A stretch of 13,420 nucleotides of DNA, taken from assembly GCA_016291475.1 (NCBI GenBank), contig JAEEXJ010000087.1, positions 1 through 13,420 on the forward strand. Reading direction: 5' to 3'. Position 1 is the first letter of the stretch. Each line of letters opens with the position of its first letter. Made by a program: the position numbers and the translations under genes. The notes beneath the pieces were generated by a model. The model ran no database searches. It had not been told where the DNA came from and saw only the letters and a list, made by a program, of their open reading frames with translations. The stretch comes from Lachnospiraceae bacterium. GTDB taxonomy: Bacteria; Bacillota_A; Clostridia; Lachnospirales; Lachnospiraceae. Positions 7,326 through 13,420 of this stretch are shown here, piece after piece.

Positions 7326-8772
7326 CTTCAAATATCTCCTCTCGGTGTTTACAAGGAACGCTGAAGCTTACCTCTGTGCCTTCCGCATTACTTGTTATAC
7401 TGAGTCCTTCTTCCTGATTATAGTACAGTCTTATTCTCAGGTTGACATTAACAAGTCCGAAGCCACCGCCGCCTTCGTTGACGGTGGGCTGTCCTTTTTT
7501 CATTCTCTCGTTCAGGTCATTCAACTGCCCGGGAGTCATACCAAGCCCCGTATCTCTAACACAGAATGTAAGAACATCGTCTTCGAGTTTTCCGGTTACC
7601 TGTATCAGTCCGCCTCCACGTTTGATCTTGATGCCGTGATAGATAGCATTCTCAACAAGGGGCTGTAATAAAAGCTTTAAGATATAATAATCACCAAGTT
7701 CATCGGGAATATCTATCTCATACCTGAGTATGTCACGATACCTTGTCTGCTGGATAGTCAGATATCCTTCGATGTGTTTCTTCTCCTGACTTATGGGTAT
7801 CCAGTCCGCACCTGAGGACAAACTGATCCTGAAAAAGTCGCTTAGCGCACTGGTCAGCTGAATGACTTCATCTTTATCTCCTGCCTCTGCTTTCCATACA
7901 ATCGCATCAAGCGTGTTATACAAAAAGTGGGGGTTGATCTGAGCCTGAAGAGTCCGCAGCTCCGCTTTTCTGAGTTTCTTGGCATCCTGATTACTCTTCT
8001 CCATCATGGACTTGAGCCTGTCTGCCATGGTATTGACCTGCGCCGTAAGATTTCTAAGCTCCGTTACATCGGTGTCCGCAATCCTTGCATCAAGGGATCC
8101 TTCCGCAATCTTGGCAGCAACTTCCTCAAGTCTTTCGATGGGCGCTCTTACGGATTTTTCCGTAGCCATGACCGCCCTGTTTCTTACGATCATAGCCATT
8201 ATGACAATGAGCACCTCAACCGCAGCCGTTATGATAACGCCCAGCATCAGGCTTCCGCTCATTCGTGCAGCCGATGTGATTTCCTGTGCTATGTAATCGT
8301 TCAGCATGCTGTCGACGAGTGAAGCCACACCTCTTACCTCTGTAAGAACCGCTTCATTCTCAACAACCGGAACCTGCGCATCTATATTGTCACGGATCTG
8401 ATCCACATAATTTTGAAGAGTCTGCATGGTACGACTCGCTACTATAAGAGACAGACGGTTTTCCGCACCGGTCTGCTCTGTTATCAGATCTATGGTCTCG
8501 TTTACGTTTTTTATTTTTAAATAGATATTACTCTCGGGGAAGGTTTCTCTTCCGCTTACGATATTCCAGGCACTTCCGGGGATATCTTCGGTCACGACAG
8601 TCTTTAAGCTGGTTATGGTCTCCATTCTGACTATGGCATTGTGATACTTGTAAGCATATACGAGCATCAGCACCAGGCTTATGATGATCGGAACAACCAG
8701 CATCAGCACCAGCTTGTGGCTCAGGTCACTGATGCGTCCGAGAATACTCTTCTCTTTTTTGATCTTCTCCAT
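7306..8772 (-). CDS. Sensor histidine kinase, LytS/YesM type
   Basis: This membrane sensor has 488 residues. A short cytoplasmic N-terminus is followed by membrane helix 1 (about 20-41). An extracellular helical region follows (about 42-173, with EQTGAENRLSLIVASRTMQ), then helix 2 (about 174-196) and a HAMP linker (about 197-255). The His_kinase domain carries the phosphoacceptor His282 in QINPHFLYNTLDA. The HATPase_c domain has N-box LVENAIYHGIKIKRGGG, G1 box RDTGLGMTP and G2 box GGGFGLVNVNLRI. All catalytic motifs are present. The gene starts 10 bases after the stop of the sugar-binding lipoprotein, with AGAGG partly made from that gene's last codons, and overlaps the response regulator by 20 bases. 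Its modest helical extracellular region, with no sugar-binding fold of its own, suggests it reads the state of the neighbouring lipoprotein. Confidence 0.94.
   Translation of the reverse strand: MEKIKKEKSILGRISDLSHKLVLMLVVPIIISLVLMLVYAYKYHNAIVRMETITSLKTVVTEDIPGSAWNIVSGRETFPESNIYLKIKNVNETIDLITEQTGAENRLSLIVASRTMQTLQNYVDQIRDNIDAQVPVVENEAVLTEVRGVASLVDSMLNDYIAQEITSAARMSGSLMLGVIITAAVEVLIVIMAMIVRNRAVMATEKSVRAPIERLEEVAAKIAEGSLDARIADTDVTELRNLTAQVNTMADRLKSMMEKSNQDAKKLRKAELRTLQAQINPHFLYNTLDAIVWKAEAGDKDEVIQLTSALSDFFRISLSSGADWIPISQEKKHIEGYLTIQQTRYRDILRYEIDIPDELGDYYILKLLLQPLVENAIYHGIKIKRGGGLIQVTGKLEDDVLTFCVRDTGLGMTPGQLNDLNERMKKGQPTVNEGGGGFGLVNVNLRIRLYYNQEEGLSITSNAEGTEVSFSVPCKHREEIFEDESISG
7336..7340 (-). 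promoter_or_regulatory. Ribosome binding site that sets the response-regulator start
   Basis: AGGAG lies inside the 3' end of the kinase gene, 10 bases before the ATG at 7325 and only 4 before an in-frame TTG at 7331. This favours the ATG. Confidence 0.6.
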
Positions 8773-8782
8773 CCCTTATCCT

Positions 8783-9760
8783 CTAGTATCCTCTGGGACC
8801 GATGGCGGATACATCCATTTCATCGCTGAAAATCTGATCGACGGGGTGGATCACCGCATCCACTTCTTCACCGTTTTTAAGCTTAAGTGCGGTCTCCATG
8901 AGTTCGCTTCCGAGATTTGGCGTACACTCAACCACACAGTTTATCTTGCCTTCCTTAAGAACGTCTATGGCTTCCTGTCCCGCGTCTATGGATATTATGA
9001 TGATATCTTTACCCGGGATCAGATCTGTTTTTTCTATCTCGGGAAGAGCACCAAGAGTCATCTCGTCGTTATGTGAATAAACGACATCGATGTCATCTCC
9101 ATAGGTGTCCAGAAGATATCTCATACACTCCGCACCGCGGCTTGTCAGGAAATCGCCGTCTATGCTCTCTAAGATATGCATGCGCTCATCACCGGCTATG
9201 GTATCCGCAAAACCCGCCTGACGCTGTCTCATGGGAGTGGAATTTTCTGTGCCGCTTATCTCTACGATATTGACATTATCAAGCCCCATAGAGTCAGCCT
9301 TACGTATCAGATACTCCGCCGCCATGACACCTTCATTATAAAAGTCCGCACCGATCAGGCAGGTGGTAAGGCCTTCTTTTTCCGTCTCAATGTCTCTGTC
9401 CACCAATATCACCGGGATTCCCGCTTCCTTGGCTTCCAGCAAAACATTATCCCACCCGTCCTCTACGATGGGTGAAAAAGCAATTACATCCACCTTATAT
9501 GCAATGAATCTTCTGATGGCAGCAATCTGATTCTCCTGACTCTGATTGGCATTTTCCAGCATTAGATTGATGCCGTACTCAGAGGCTGCATTTTCTATAT
9601 CCCTTGTATTACCGAGTCTCCATGCACTTTCCGAACCGATCTGGCTAAACCCAAGCAAGAGACCCGGATCTGCAGGCTCTTCCGCAGGCCCGGTACACCC
9701 GCTTAGTAAACCCAAGACCATAATCATCCCCAACAGCTTAAGACATTTTGTTTTGAACAT
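8783..9760 (-). CDS. YtfQ-like sugar-binding lipoprotein, probable co-sensor
   Basis: This second periplasmic-binding-protein type 1 lipoprotein has 325 residues. The signal peptide ends in lipobox LLSGC with Cys22. Mature-region motifs follow E. coli YtfQ closely: GFSQIGSESAWR, SQENQIAAIRRFI, SPIVEDGWDNVL, GIPVILVDRDI, GDFLTSRGAE, SHNDEMTLGAL, GKDIIIISIDAGQEAIDVL and ECTPNLGSELMETALKL. Known relatives bind galactofuranose or similar sugars. It lies directly ahead of the kinase and away from the transporter genes. The inference is that it is a sensing partner, as XylFII is for LytS in Clostridium beijerinckii, and not a second transport protein. It starts with AGGGG 5 bases upstream of ATG. 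No convincing promoter was seen in the 17 bases before it; it may be read from within or through the upstream lipoprotein gene. Confidence 0.9.
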   Translation of the reverse strand: MFKTKCLKLLGMIMVLGLLSGCTGPAEEPADPGLLLGFSQIGSESAWRLGNTRDIENAASEYGINLMLENANQSQENQIAAIRRFIAYKVDVIAFSPIVEDGWDNVLLEAKEAGIPVILVDRDIETEKEGLTTCLIGADFYNEGVMAAEYLIRKADSMGLDNVNIVEISGTENSTPMRQRQAGFADTIAGDERMHILESIDGDFLTSRGAECMRYLLDTYGDDIDVVYSHNDEMTLGALPEIEKTDLIPGKDIIIISIDAGQEAIDVLKEGKINCVVECTPNLGSELMETALKLKNGEEVDAVIHPVDQIFSDEMDVSAIGPRGY

Positions 9761-9777
9761 ATTAACCCCTTATGACA

Positions 9778-10602
9778 TCAAAAATGTGAATCCACCCTAA
9801 CTCCGTCCTGCTCAGCGTACTCATCAACAAGAACATACTCCCCGTTTTCATACTTATAAACACTGGTATATTCAATATTTCTAGAGTCACCACTAGTCCT
9901 AAAGCATGCTATTGTTTCATTTGTGCTATCCACTGTATAGGTATACAACCATTCAAATGCCGGAAAAAATTCATACTCCCCATCTATATATTCATAAGCG
10001 GAATACATTTTCATCCCACTCATTCCATTTACCCCGCGATAAACCACCAGCTCGTCTTGTCCATCAAAAGTCACATCTTCAAAATGCGCCTCAAATGTAG
10101 GCTCGGCAAAAACAATTCTATCCCCTCCTGTAGCTATATCGTTATAATCTACATATAAAATCGGTGTGCCATCTTCGAATATGAAATAATCTTCCTTATG
10201 ATCATGCCATGTATTTTCAGGCACTTTATCATACGCAATTCCTATTTGAAGACAACTATGCCCTTCTCCGACAAATCTGACAAAATCAACATGAGAATCC
10301 ACCGTCAACCTAATCTCATCCAGTGAAGATACTATCCATTCCTCTGAAAAATCTCCAAACGGGGAAATATCCGGACTAATATCGATTCCCGGTGTATCGT
10401 TTGTTTCGGTGCAATCGTCTATTCCGTCAAAATCATCTCTGTTCAAATTAGATTCGTAGTCCTTGTCTAAATTATTCTCTTCATCATTAACGTAAGCATT
10501 TTCCATAACTGTAATGGTATTATCGCTATTATTCGTACTATTTGTACAACCTGCAAGCAAGCACATCACAACAAATGTAATTGAATAACCTTTTTTTCTC
10601 AT
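9778..10602 (-). CDS. XAC2610-like lipoprotein, candidate lysozyme-inhibitor/immunity protein
   Basis: This is a surface lipoprotein of 274 residues: signal peptide, lipobox LLAGC with Cys19, then an Asn/Asp-rich linker to about residue 85. The globular part has DVTFDGQDELVVYRGVNG (from 176), then aromatic strands AYEYIDGEYEFFPAFEWL. It ends with a TNETIACFR / YTSVYKYENGEYVLVDE pattern. This order (xFDGxxDLxV loop, Y-rich strands, a K/NxI element, then YxYENGxxVLV) is that of the XAC2610 family as I recall it. XAC2610 itself is a lipoprotein inhibitor of the lysozyme-like effector XAC2609 in Xanthomonas citri, and its FDGxxDL loop binds calcium. The start overlaps the stop of the lysozyme-like gene by 4 bases (ATGA), tying the two together. 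The gene is visibly more AT-rich than the sensor genes. Lipoprotein status is firm; family and function are inferred. Confidence 0.72.
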   Translation of the reverse strand: MRKKGYSITFVVMCLLAGCTNSTNNSDNTITVMENAYVNDEENNLDKDYESNLNRDDFDGIDDCTETNDTPGIDISPDISPFGDFSEEWIVSSLDEIRLTVDSHVDFVRFVGEGHSCLQIGIAYDKVPENTWHDHKEDYFIFEDGTPILYVDYNDIATGGDRIVFAEPTFEAHFEDVTFDGQDELVVYRGVNGMSGMKMYSAYEYIDGEYEFFPAFEWLYTYTVDSTNETIACFRTSGDSRNIEYTSVYKYENGEYVLVDEYAEQDGVRVDSHF

Positions 10603-11306
10603 TCCAAACCTTCTCTTCTCAGTAATGCGACTAAAATCGCAAATGCACCCAATTTTTCATCTACGCTTTCGCTGTCATACTCACCATCTGCAACAAATCT
10701 TCCACTACTATAGATATCTGTTCCACTATAAATATACGAAGAAATCCTCCAGTCCATACCATTATATAAATTTATATATGCAGTCATTGCAATAATATCT
10801 TTTGGTTTTTCATCTAAATCGAGAATCCCTATATTATATGCATGATAATTATCACTTTTGTCATTGATTTGAAACTCGTATAAAGCACTCTCCTCAAAAG
10901 AGTAGAATAGCAATCCTTGTGGATAATTTGTCGTTACGACCCCAAGAGGATCACCATTTTGTATACAAACCCCAAAGGTACCATCTAAATAATCCCATTC
11001 ACACTCCCTATAATGGAAAACTGCTAATATTTCAGGTGGCAAGCCAGTTTGTTCACTTATTGATTCATACATGTATTTATTATTGTCATAAGCATTTAGA
11101 ATCGATATTAATCTGTCTCCTGAATATATAGAAGAGATTGAAAAAATATAATTTGCAGTAAACCTATATACTGCATTTGAATTATATAAATCGATATTAA
11201 AATACTCCAGCAAAAATGGATAATTTTTTTTTGCATTAGCAAGAAACTTTATTATTTCTTCATCAGAATATAATCTCTCCCCGCATTCATCCATCAGTGC
11301 ACTCAT
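10599..11306 (-). CDS. Lysozyme-like cell-wall hydrolase domain protein, candidate toxin
   Basis: This protein of 235 residues has an all-helical N-terminal third, then GLPPEILAVFHYRE (88-101), then NGDPLG (117-122). Near the end comes NGMDWRISSYIYSG followed by GRFVADGEYDSESVDEKLGA. The same landmarks, in the form PPxVIAxIHxRES, LHNGDPL, YNGxGYR, SPYLWSG and GKYVADGxYDxxxVD, define a family of phage and bacterial lysozyme-like proteins. Glu101 is the likely catalytic acid. There is no signal peptide or membrane segment. No ribosome binding site precedes the ATG, and the frame stays open for 31 codons upstream to a TAA at 11400-11402 without any start codon, so the beginning is uncertain. It couples by a 4-base overlap to the lipoprotein. 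It may be a displaced C-terminal toxin module, a degenerate hydrolase, or a cytoplasmic protein of other use. Confidence 0.68.
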   Translation of the reverse strand: MSALMDECGERLYSDEEIIKFLANAKKNYPFLLEYFNIDLYNSNAVYRFTANYIFSISSIYSGDRLISILNAYDNNKYMYESISEQTGLPPEILAVFHYRECEWDYLDGTFGVCIQNGDPLGVVTTNYPQGLLFYSFEESALYEFQINDKSDNYHAYNIGILDLDEKPKDIIAMTAYINLYNGMDWRISSYIYSGTDIYSSGRFVADGEYDSESVDEKLGAFAILVALLRREGLE

Positions 11307-11382
11307 ACAATCATATATAACAGGATATTCGATAAAATAACCGGCATTTCTTATACTTCCTATATATTTCCATAATACACAA

Positions 11383-11418
11383 AAACCAAGAATAAGTTTT
11401 TAAACTTATTCTTGGTTT
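11383..11418 (-). terminator. Intrinsic terminator, 17-bp perfect stem
   Basis: Bases 11383-11399 (starting AAACCAAGAATAAG) and 11402-11418 are exact reverse complements around a 2-base centre. On the minus strand the stem ends in GGTTTTTG, so a T5 run follows. It terminates the acidic-linker lipoprotein gene that stops at 11486 and separates it from the lysozyme-like gene. The stem is AT-rich, with two C-G pairs near its base. Confidence 0.7.
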
Positions 11419-11460
11419 CGCTATGTTGATTATTGGGTAACCTAAACAATTCTTTTAGTG

Positions 11461-11478
11461 AATAGAAAAAAATCTATT
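11461..11478. repeat. Small inverted repeat after the lipoprotein stop codon
   Basis: AATAGA and TCTATT enclose six A's (T's on the minus strand), 8 bases beyond the stop codon at 11486. It is a weak 6-bp stem that may assist the stronger terminator 43 bases further on. The rest of the 179-base gap 11307-11485 shows no further gene and no clear promoter for the lysozyme-like gene. Confidence 0.35.
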
Positions 11479-11485
11479 GACGGTT

Positions 11486-12508
11486 TTAGTTCTCTTCATC
11501 ACCTTCAACGGTAACAGTCTCGATATCGTTCCAGGTCATGGTCTTGCTCTCATCAACTGAGCTTTCGGTAAGTTCTGCTATCTTGTCCTCATCCACAACA
11601 ACCGCTCCCAGATCCTCAAGAGTCTTTACGTATGCTTCTTCCTGTTCCTTGATGGACTTGTTATCACTCCAACGGGAAACACAGATATAAACCGTTCCGT
11701 CCTTAACAACACTAGTCATCTCCAGCTCGGAATCTGCATCAAGCGCAGGAATCTTGGAATAATCATAGTTACTGTCCAGAGTATAGAACACATCGCTGCA
11801 CCATGATGCATAAAGGTATGAGGATGCATATACTTTCTCAACAGATGCATCGGGCTTAACAACGAGATAATCCTGATAGTGAGCACCTGCTCCGCCGGAT
11901 CCGCCGTAAAAGAAATCACCCGAATAATAAAGATCCAAAAATGATCTGTATCCAAACTCGTTAAAGTATGTCATCTCGAGTTTTCCGTTATTGTAACCGA
12001 TAAATCCGAGCCAGCTTAGGGCTGATGCATTTTGGTTTTCAACATACAATACAAGTACGTCGTCTCCTTCTTCACCGGAGTCGGGTGTGATAAGTGCATA
12101 CTTGATATCATATTCCCCTTCCGCTCCGTATCCGAGGTCTTCTATAACGGCATCGCGGAGTTCTTCATATGAGTAAGTTCCGGGATCGGGTTTTGAATAC
12201 TCATTATCATCATCGATAACGGTAACGTCCATTTCACCGGCAAGGAACATATCATATGCATCAGATCTGGGCATATCGGAAACATTCTCTTCCGCATCCT
12301 CTTCAGGTTCGGTTTCAGTCTCCTGATCCTGAACTTCTTCGTTATCCTCTTCTACGATATCATCTGATGAATCCTCATCTTCATCATCCACAGTGTCAAC
12401 GCTTTCTGTTTCCACAGGTGCATCAGATACATTTTCATTTCCGCATCCTGTCAGCATGGAACAAGTCAAGACGCTGCACATCAGCATCATTAAAATTTTC
12501 TTTTTCAT
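11486..12508 (-). CDS. Lipoprotein with acidic linker, function unknown
   Basis: This 340-residue exported lipoprotein has a signal peptide with lipobox MLTGC (Cys22). A strongly acidic, low-complexity linker follows (about 28-79, dominated by Asp, Glu, Ser, Thr and Val), then a globular domain from about residue 82. The domain begins AYDMFLAGEMDV and continues through YSYEELRDAVIEDLGYG, DVLVLYVENQ and a Gly-rich turn YGGSGGAGAHYQDYLVV. It ends in DIETVTVEGDEEN. I do not recognise a named domain; the FLAGE opening and strand-rich pattern remind me of secreted lipoproteins common in Lachnospiraceae. The linker suggests a domain held away from the membrane through the cell wall. Start: AAGGAG with 9 bases spacing. 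It has its own sigma-A-type promoter and its own terminator, so it is probably a single-gene unit. Confidence 0.85.
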   Translation of the reverse strand: MKKKILMMLMCSVLTCSMLTGCGNENVSDAPVETESVDTVDDEDEDSSDDIVEEDNEEVQDQETETEPEEDAEENVSDMPRSDAYDMFLAGEMDVTVIDDDNEYSKPDPGTYSYEELRDAVIEDLGYGAEGEYDIKYALITPDSGEEGDDVLVLYVENQNASALSWLGFIGYNNGKLEMTYFNEFGYRSFLDLYYSGDFFYGGSGGAGAHYQDYLVVKPDASVEKVYASSYLYASWCSDVFYTLDSNYDYSKIPALDADSELEMTSVVKDGTVYICVSRWSDNKSIKEQEEAYVKTLEDLGAVVVDEDKIAELTESSVDESKTMTWNDIETVTVEGDEEN

Positions 12509-12557
12509 TTTAAAAATCTCCTTATTATTTCTTTTCTTCGCATGATATACACATAAA

Positions 12558-12586
12558 ATTATATTACTCCGACCGCCAAATGTCGA
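12558..12586 (-). promoter_or_regulatory. Sigma-A-type promoter of the acidic-linker lipoprotein gene
   Basis: On the minus strand TCGACA (12586-12581; five of six to TTGACA), a 17-base spacer, and TATAAT (12563-12558; six of six). Transcription would start near 12551, giving a leader of roughly 40 bases to the ATG at 12508. The -35 lies in the loop, and the spacer mainly in the 3' arm, of the preceding terminator hairpin. Confidence 0.75.
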
Positions 12587-12604
12587 ATCGGGCGATCGGA
12601 GTAA
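12564..12604 (-). terminator. Terminator hairpin of the deacetylase gene
   Basis: The arms 12564-12577 and 12591-12604 pair over 14 positions with a 13-base loop. Thirteen pairs are Watson-Crick; the remaining one (12573/12595) is C-A on the plus strand but G-U in minus-strand RNA, so the fold is better in the direction of the gene. TATAATTTTA follows, giving only an interrupted T-run. It begins 4 bases after the deacetylase stop codon at 12609. Confidence 0.65.
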
Positions 12605-12608
12605 CGTA

Positions 12609-13238
12609 TCAGTCCTCTAAAGTGTATGTATATAAATCCCTTTTTGCATTCTCCGGAGTGATCCCTGCTTTATCAAACAGCTCTCTCAGAGTTACAAATT
12701 CATATTCCTGCTTTTTAAGCTCGGGAATTATTATATCAAGTGCTTCGACAGTGTTGTCATTTCCTTCGCTGTCATGGAGAAGGACCAGCGCTCCGTCCCT
12801 CGCACCCTCTATAGCTTTACGTGCGCGTTCCTCCGCGCTCACCTCGGGGATCCAGTCGTCACATGCGATTCCGCAGATGAAAATATAGGGGATCGTCTCA
12901 AACATCAGATCGTTAACATTGATGTAGGGAGGTCTGAAAAAGATCGGCTCCTTACCGGTTATCGCAACGATCCTTCTTGTAGTCTCATTGATCTCCGCCT
13001 TGATGGTCTGTGCATCAAGCTCCCTCATATCGGAATGAGTGAGCGAATGATTCTCGATGTCGCATCCGTAATCAAGTTCCGCTCTTATGATCTCTTCCCT
13101 TTCGGGAGTGATGTTATCTCCTATGAGAAAAAAACTTGCCTTGATACCGTACTTTTTTAACTTCTCGAGTACCTTAAGACTTGTGGTATCCGAAGGACCG
13201 TCATCGAATGTAAGTGCAATGTATTTCTTATCTCCCAT
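12609..13238 (-). CDS. Polysaccharide deacetylase (NodB/CE4 domain), no signal peptide
   Basis: This is a metal-dependent carbohydrate esterase 4 domain, 209 residues, removing acetyl groups from an amino-sugar polymer such as peptidoglycan or chitooligosaccharide. Motifs in order: TFDDGPSD (about 10-17, catalytic base and metal Asp), ENHSLTHSD (about 62-70, metal His residues), FFRPPYIN (about 99-106), the DDWIP segment (about 126-130), and LVLLHDS (about 151-157, catalytic His). All are intact, so activity is expected. The protein starts directly with the first strand of the domain (MGDKKYIALTFDDG). Upstream the frame meets a stop before any start codon, so no signal peptide or anchor has been missed. 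GAGG lies 6 bases before the ATG. The gene follows an upstream partial gene by about 25 bases and is likely co-transcribed. The substrate is unknown. Confidence 0.92.
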   Translation of the reverse strand: MGDKKYIALTFDDGPSDTTSLKVLEKLKKYGIKASFFLIGDNITPEREEIIRAELDYGCDIENHSLTHSDMRELDAQTIKAEINETTRRIVAITGKEPIFFRPPYINVNDLMFETIPYIFICGIACDDWIPEVSAEERARKAIEGARDGALVLLHDSEGNDNTVEALDIIIPELKKQEYEFVTLRELFDKAGITPENAKRDLYTYTLED

Positions 13239-13263
13239 TTTGCGCCTCGATATTAAACCTTTA

Positions 13264-13420
13264 TTAATCTGCCATGATCATCTCTACGATTCCCGTCATG
13301 GATACGGTAGGGATAGGTTCTTCGCATGTAACGGAATAAGAATATCTTCCGTCGTTCCATACCGCATTCATTGCGGTATCTTCATCATCACCGTGTATTT
13401 CTACGGAATAATCCGGATAT
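13264..13420 (-). CDS. C-terminal end of an unidentified protein
   Basis: An open frame enters from the right edge on the minus strand and ends in two consecutive TAA codons (13266-13264, then 13263-13261). The visible 51 residues include YPDYSVEIHGDDEDT, AMNAVWNDGRYSYSVTCEEP and end in GIVEMIMAD. The pattern AxWNDGxYSYS followed by a short C-terminal helix is reminiscent of the end of DUF4367-type extracellular domains, but that is a weak impression from 51 residues. It lies 25 bases upstream of the deacetylase gene on the same strand and may share its transcript. Confidence 0.7.
   Translation of the reverse strand, partial: YPDYSVEIHGDDEDTAMNAVWNDGRYSYSVTCEEPIPTVSMTGIVEMIMAD

Noticed and set aside
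6084..7364. 426-residue open frame on the plus strand
   Set aside because: It lies antisense to the response-regulator gene, which has intact receiver and AraC motifs. The plus-strand product has no recognisable domain, its composition is Cys/His/Arg-rich in the way shadow frames are, and it lacks a convincing ribosome binding site.
1..13420. CRISPR array, tRNA, rRNA, integrase or transposase gene
   Set aside because: No regularly spaced repeats, no cloverleaf-like or rRNA-like stretch and no recombinase motifs were seen on either strand.

Overview
The window looks like a chromosomal segment of a Gram-positive clostridium, most likely a Lachnospiraceae member of the Butyrivibrio/Pseudobutyrivibrio kind. 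The grounds are four lipoproteins with Gram-positive style lipoboxes used as exported proteins, strong AGGAGG-type ribosome binding sites, a YesM/YesN-type two-component system, and moderate GC with AT-rich gaps. The genus is an inference. Apart from the chemoreceptor at the left edge, every gene reads on the minus strand, so functional order runs right to left.

Left edge (1-1126, plus): the C-terminal part of a methyl-accepting chemotaxis protein. It meets the minus-strand block tail to tail across a perfect 33-bp inverted repeat (1132-1203) of REP-like sequence.

Sugar uptake block (1214-5922, minus): a complete ABC importer resembling E. coli YtfQ-YtfR-YtfT-YjfF, the galactofuranose system. 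Order is substrate-binding lipoprotein, double ATPase, permease, permease. The last three genes overlap by 14 and 4 bases. A hairpin plus T5 between the binding protein and the ATPase probably lowers expression of the membrane parts relative to the binding protein.

Sensor block (6078-9760, minus): a second YtfQ-like lipoprotein, a LytS/YesM-type histidine kinase and a YesN-type response regulator, tightly packed. This matches the three-component layout known from XylFII-LytS-YesN: the lipoprotein senses an extracellular sugar, the kinase relays, and the regulator activates the importer. Repeats in the 155-bp gap before the importer (5923-6077) are candidate regulator sites.

AT-rich two-gene cassette (9778-11306, minus): a lysozyme-like protein with a conserved HYRE / NGDPLG / YVADG-type pattern. 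It overlaps by 4 bases a lipoprotein with an XAC2610-like pattern (FDGQDEL). XAC2610 is the lipoprotein inhibitor of a lysozyme-like effector in Xanthomonas, so this pair may be a cell-wall-hydrolase toxin with its immunity lipoprotein. It is the most unusual item in the window.

Right end (11486-13420, minus): an acidic-linker lipoprotein of unknown function with its own promoter, a NodB-type polysaccharide deacetylase without a signal peptide, and the C-terminal end of a further protein. The promoter of the lipoprotein gene lies inside the terminator hairpin of the deacetylase gene. No tRNA, rRNA, CRISPR array or transposase gene was seen. No gene-free stretch exceeds 180 bases.
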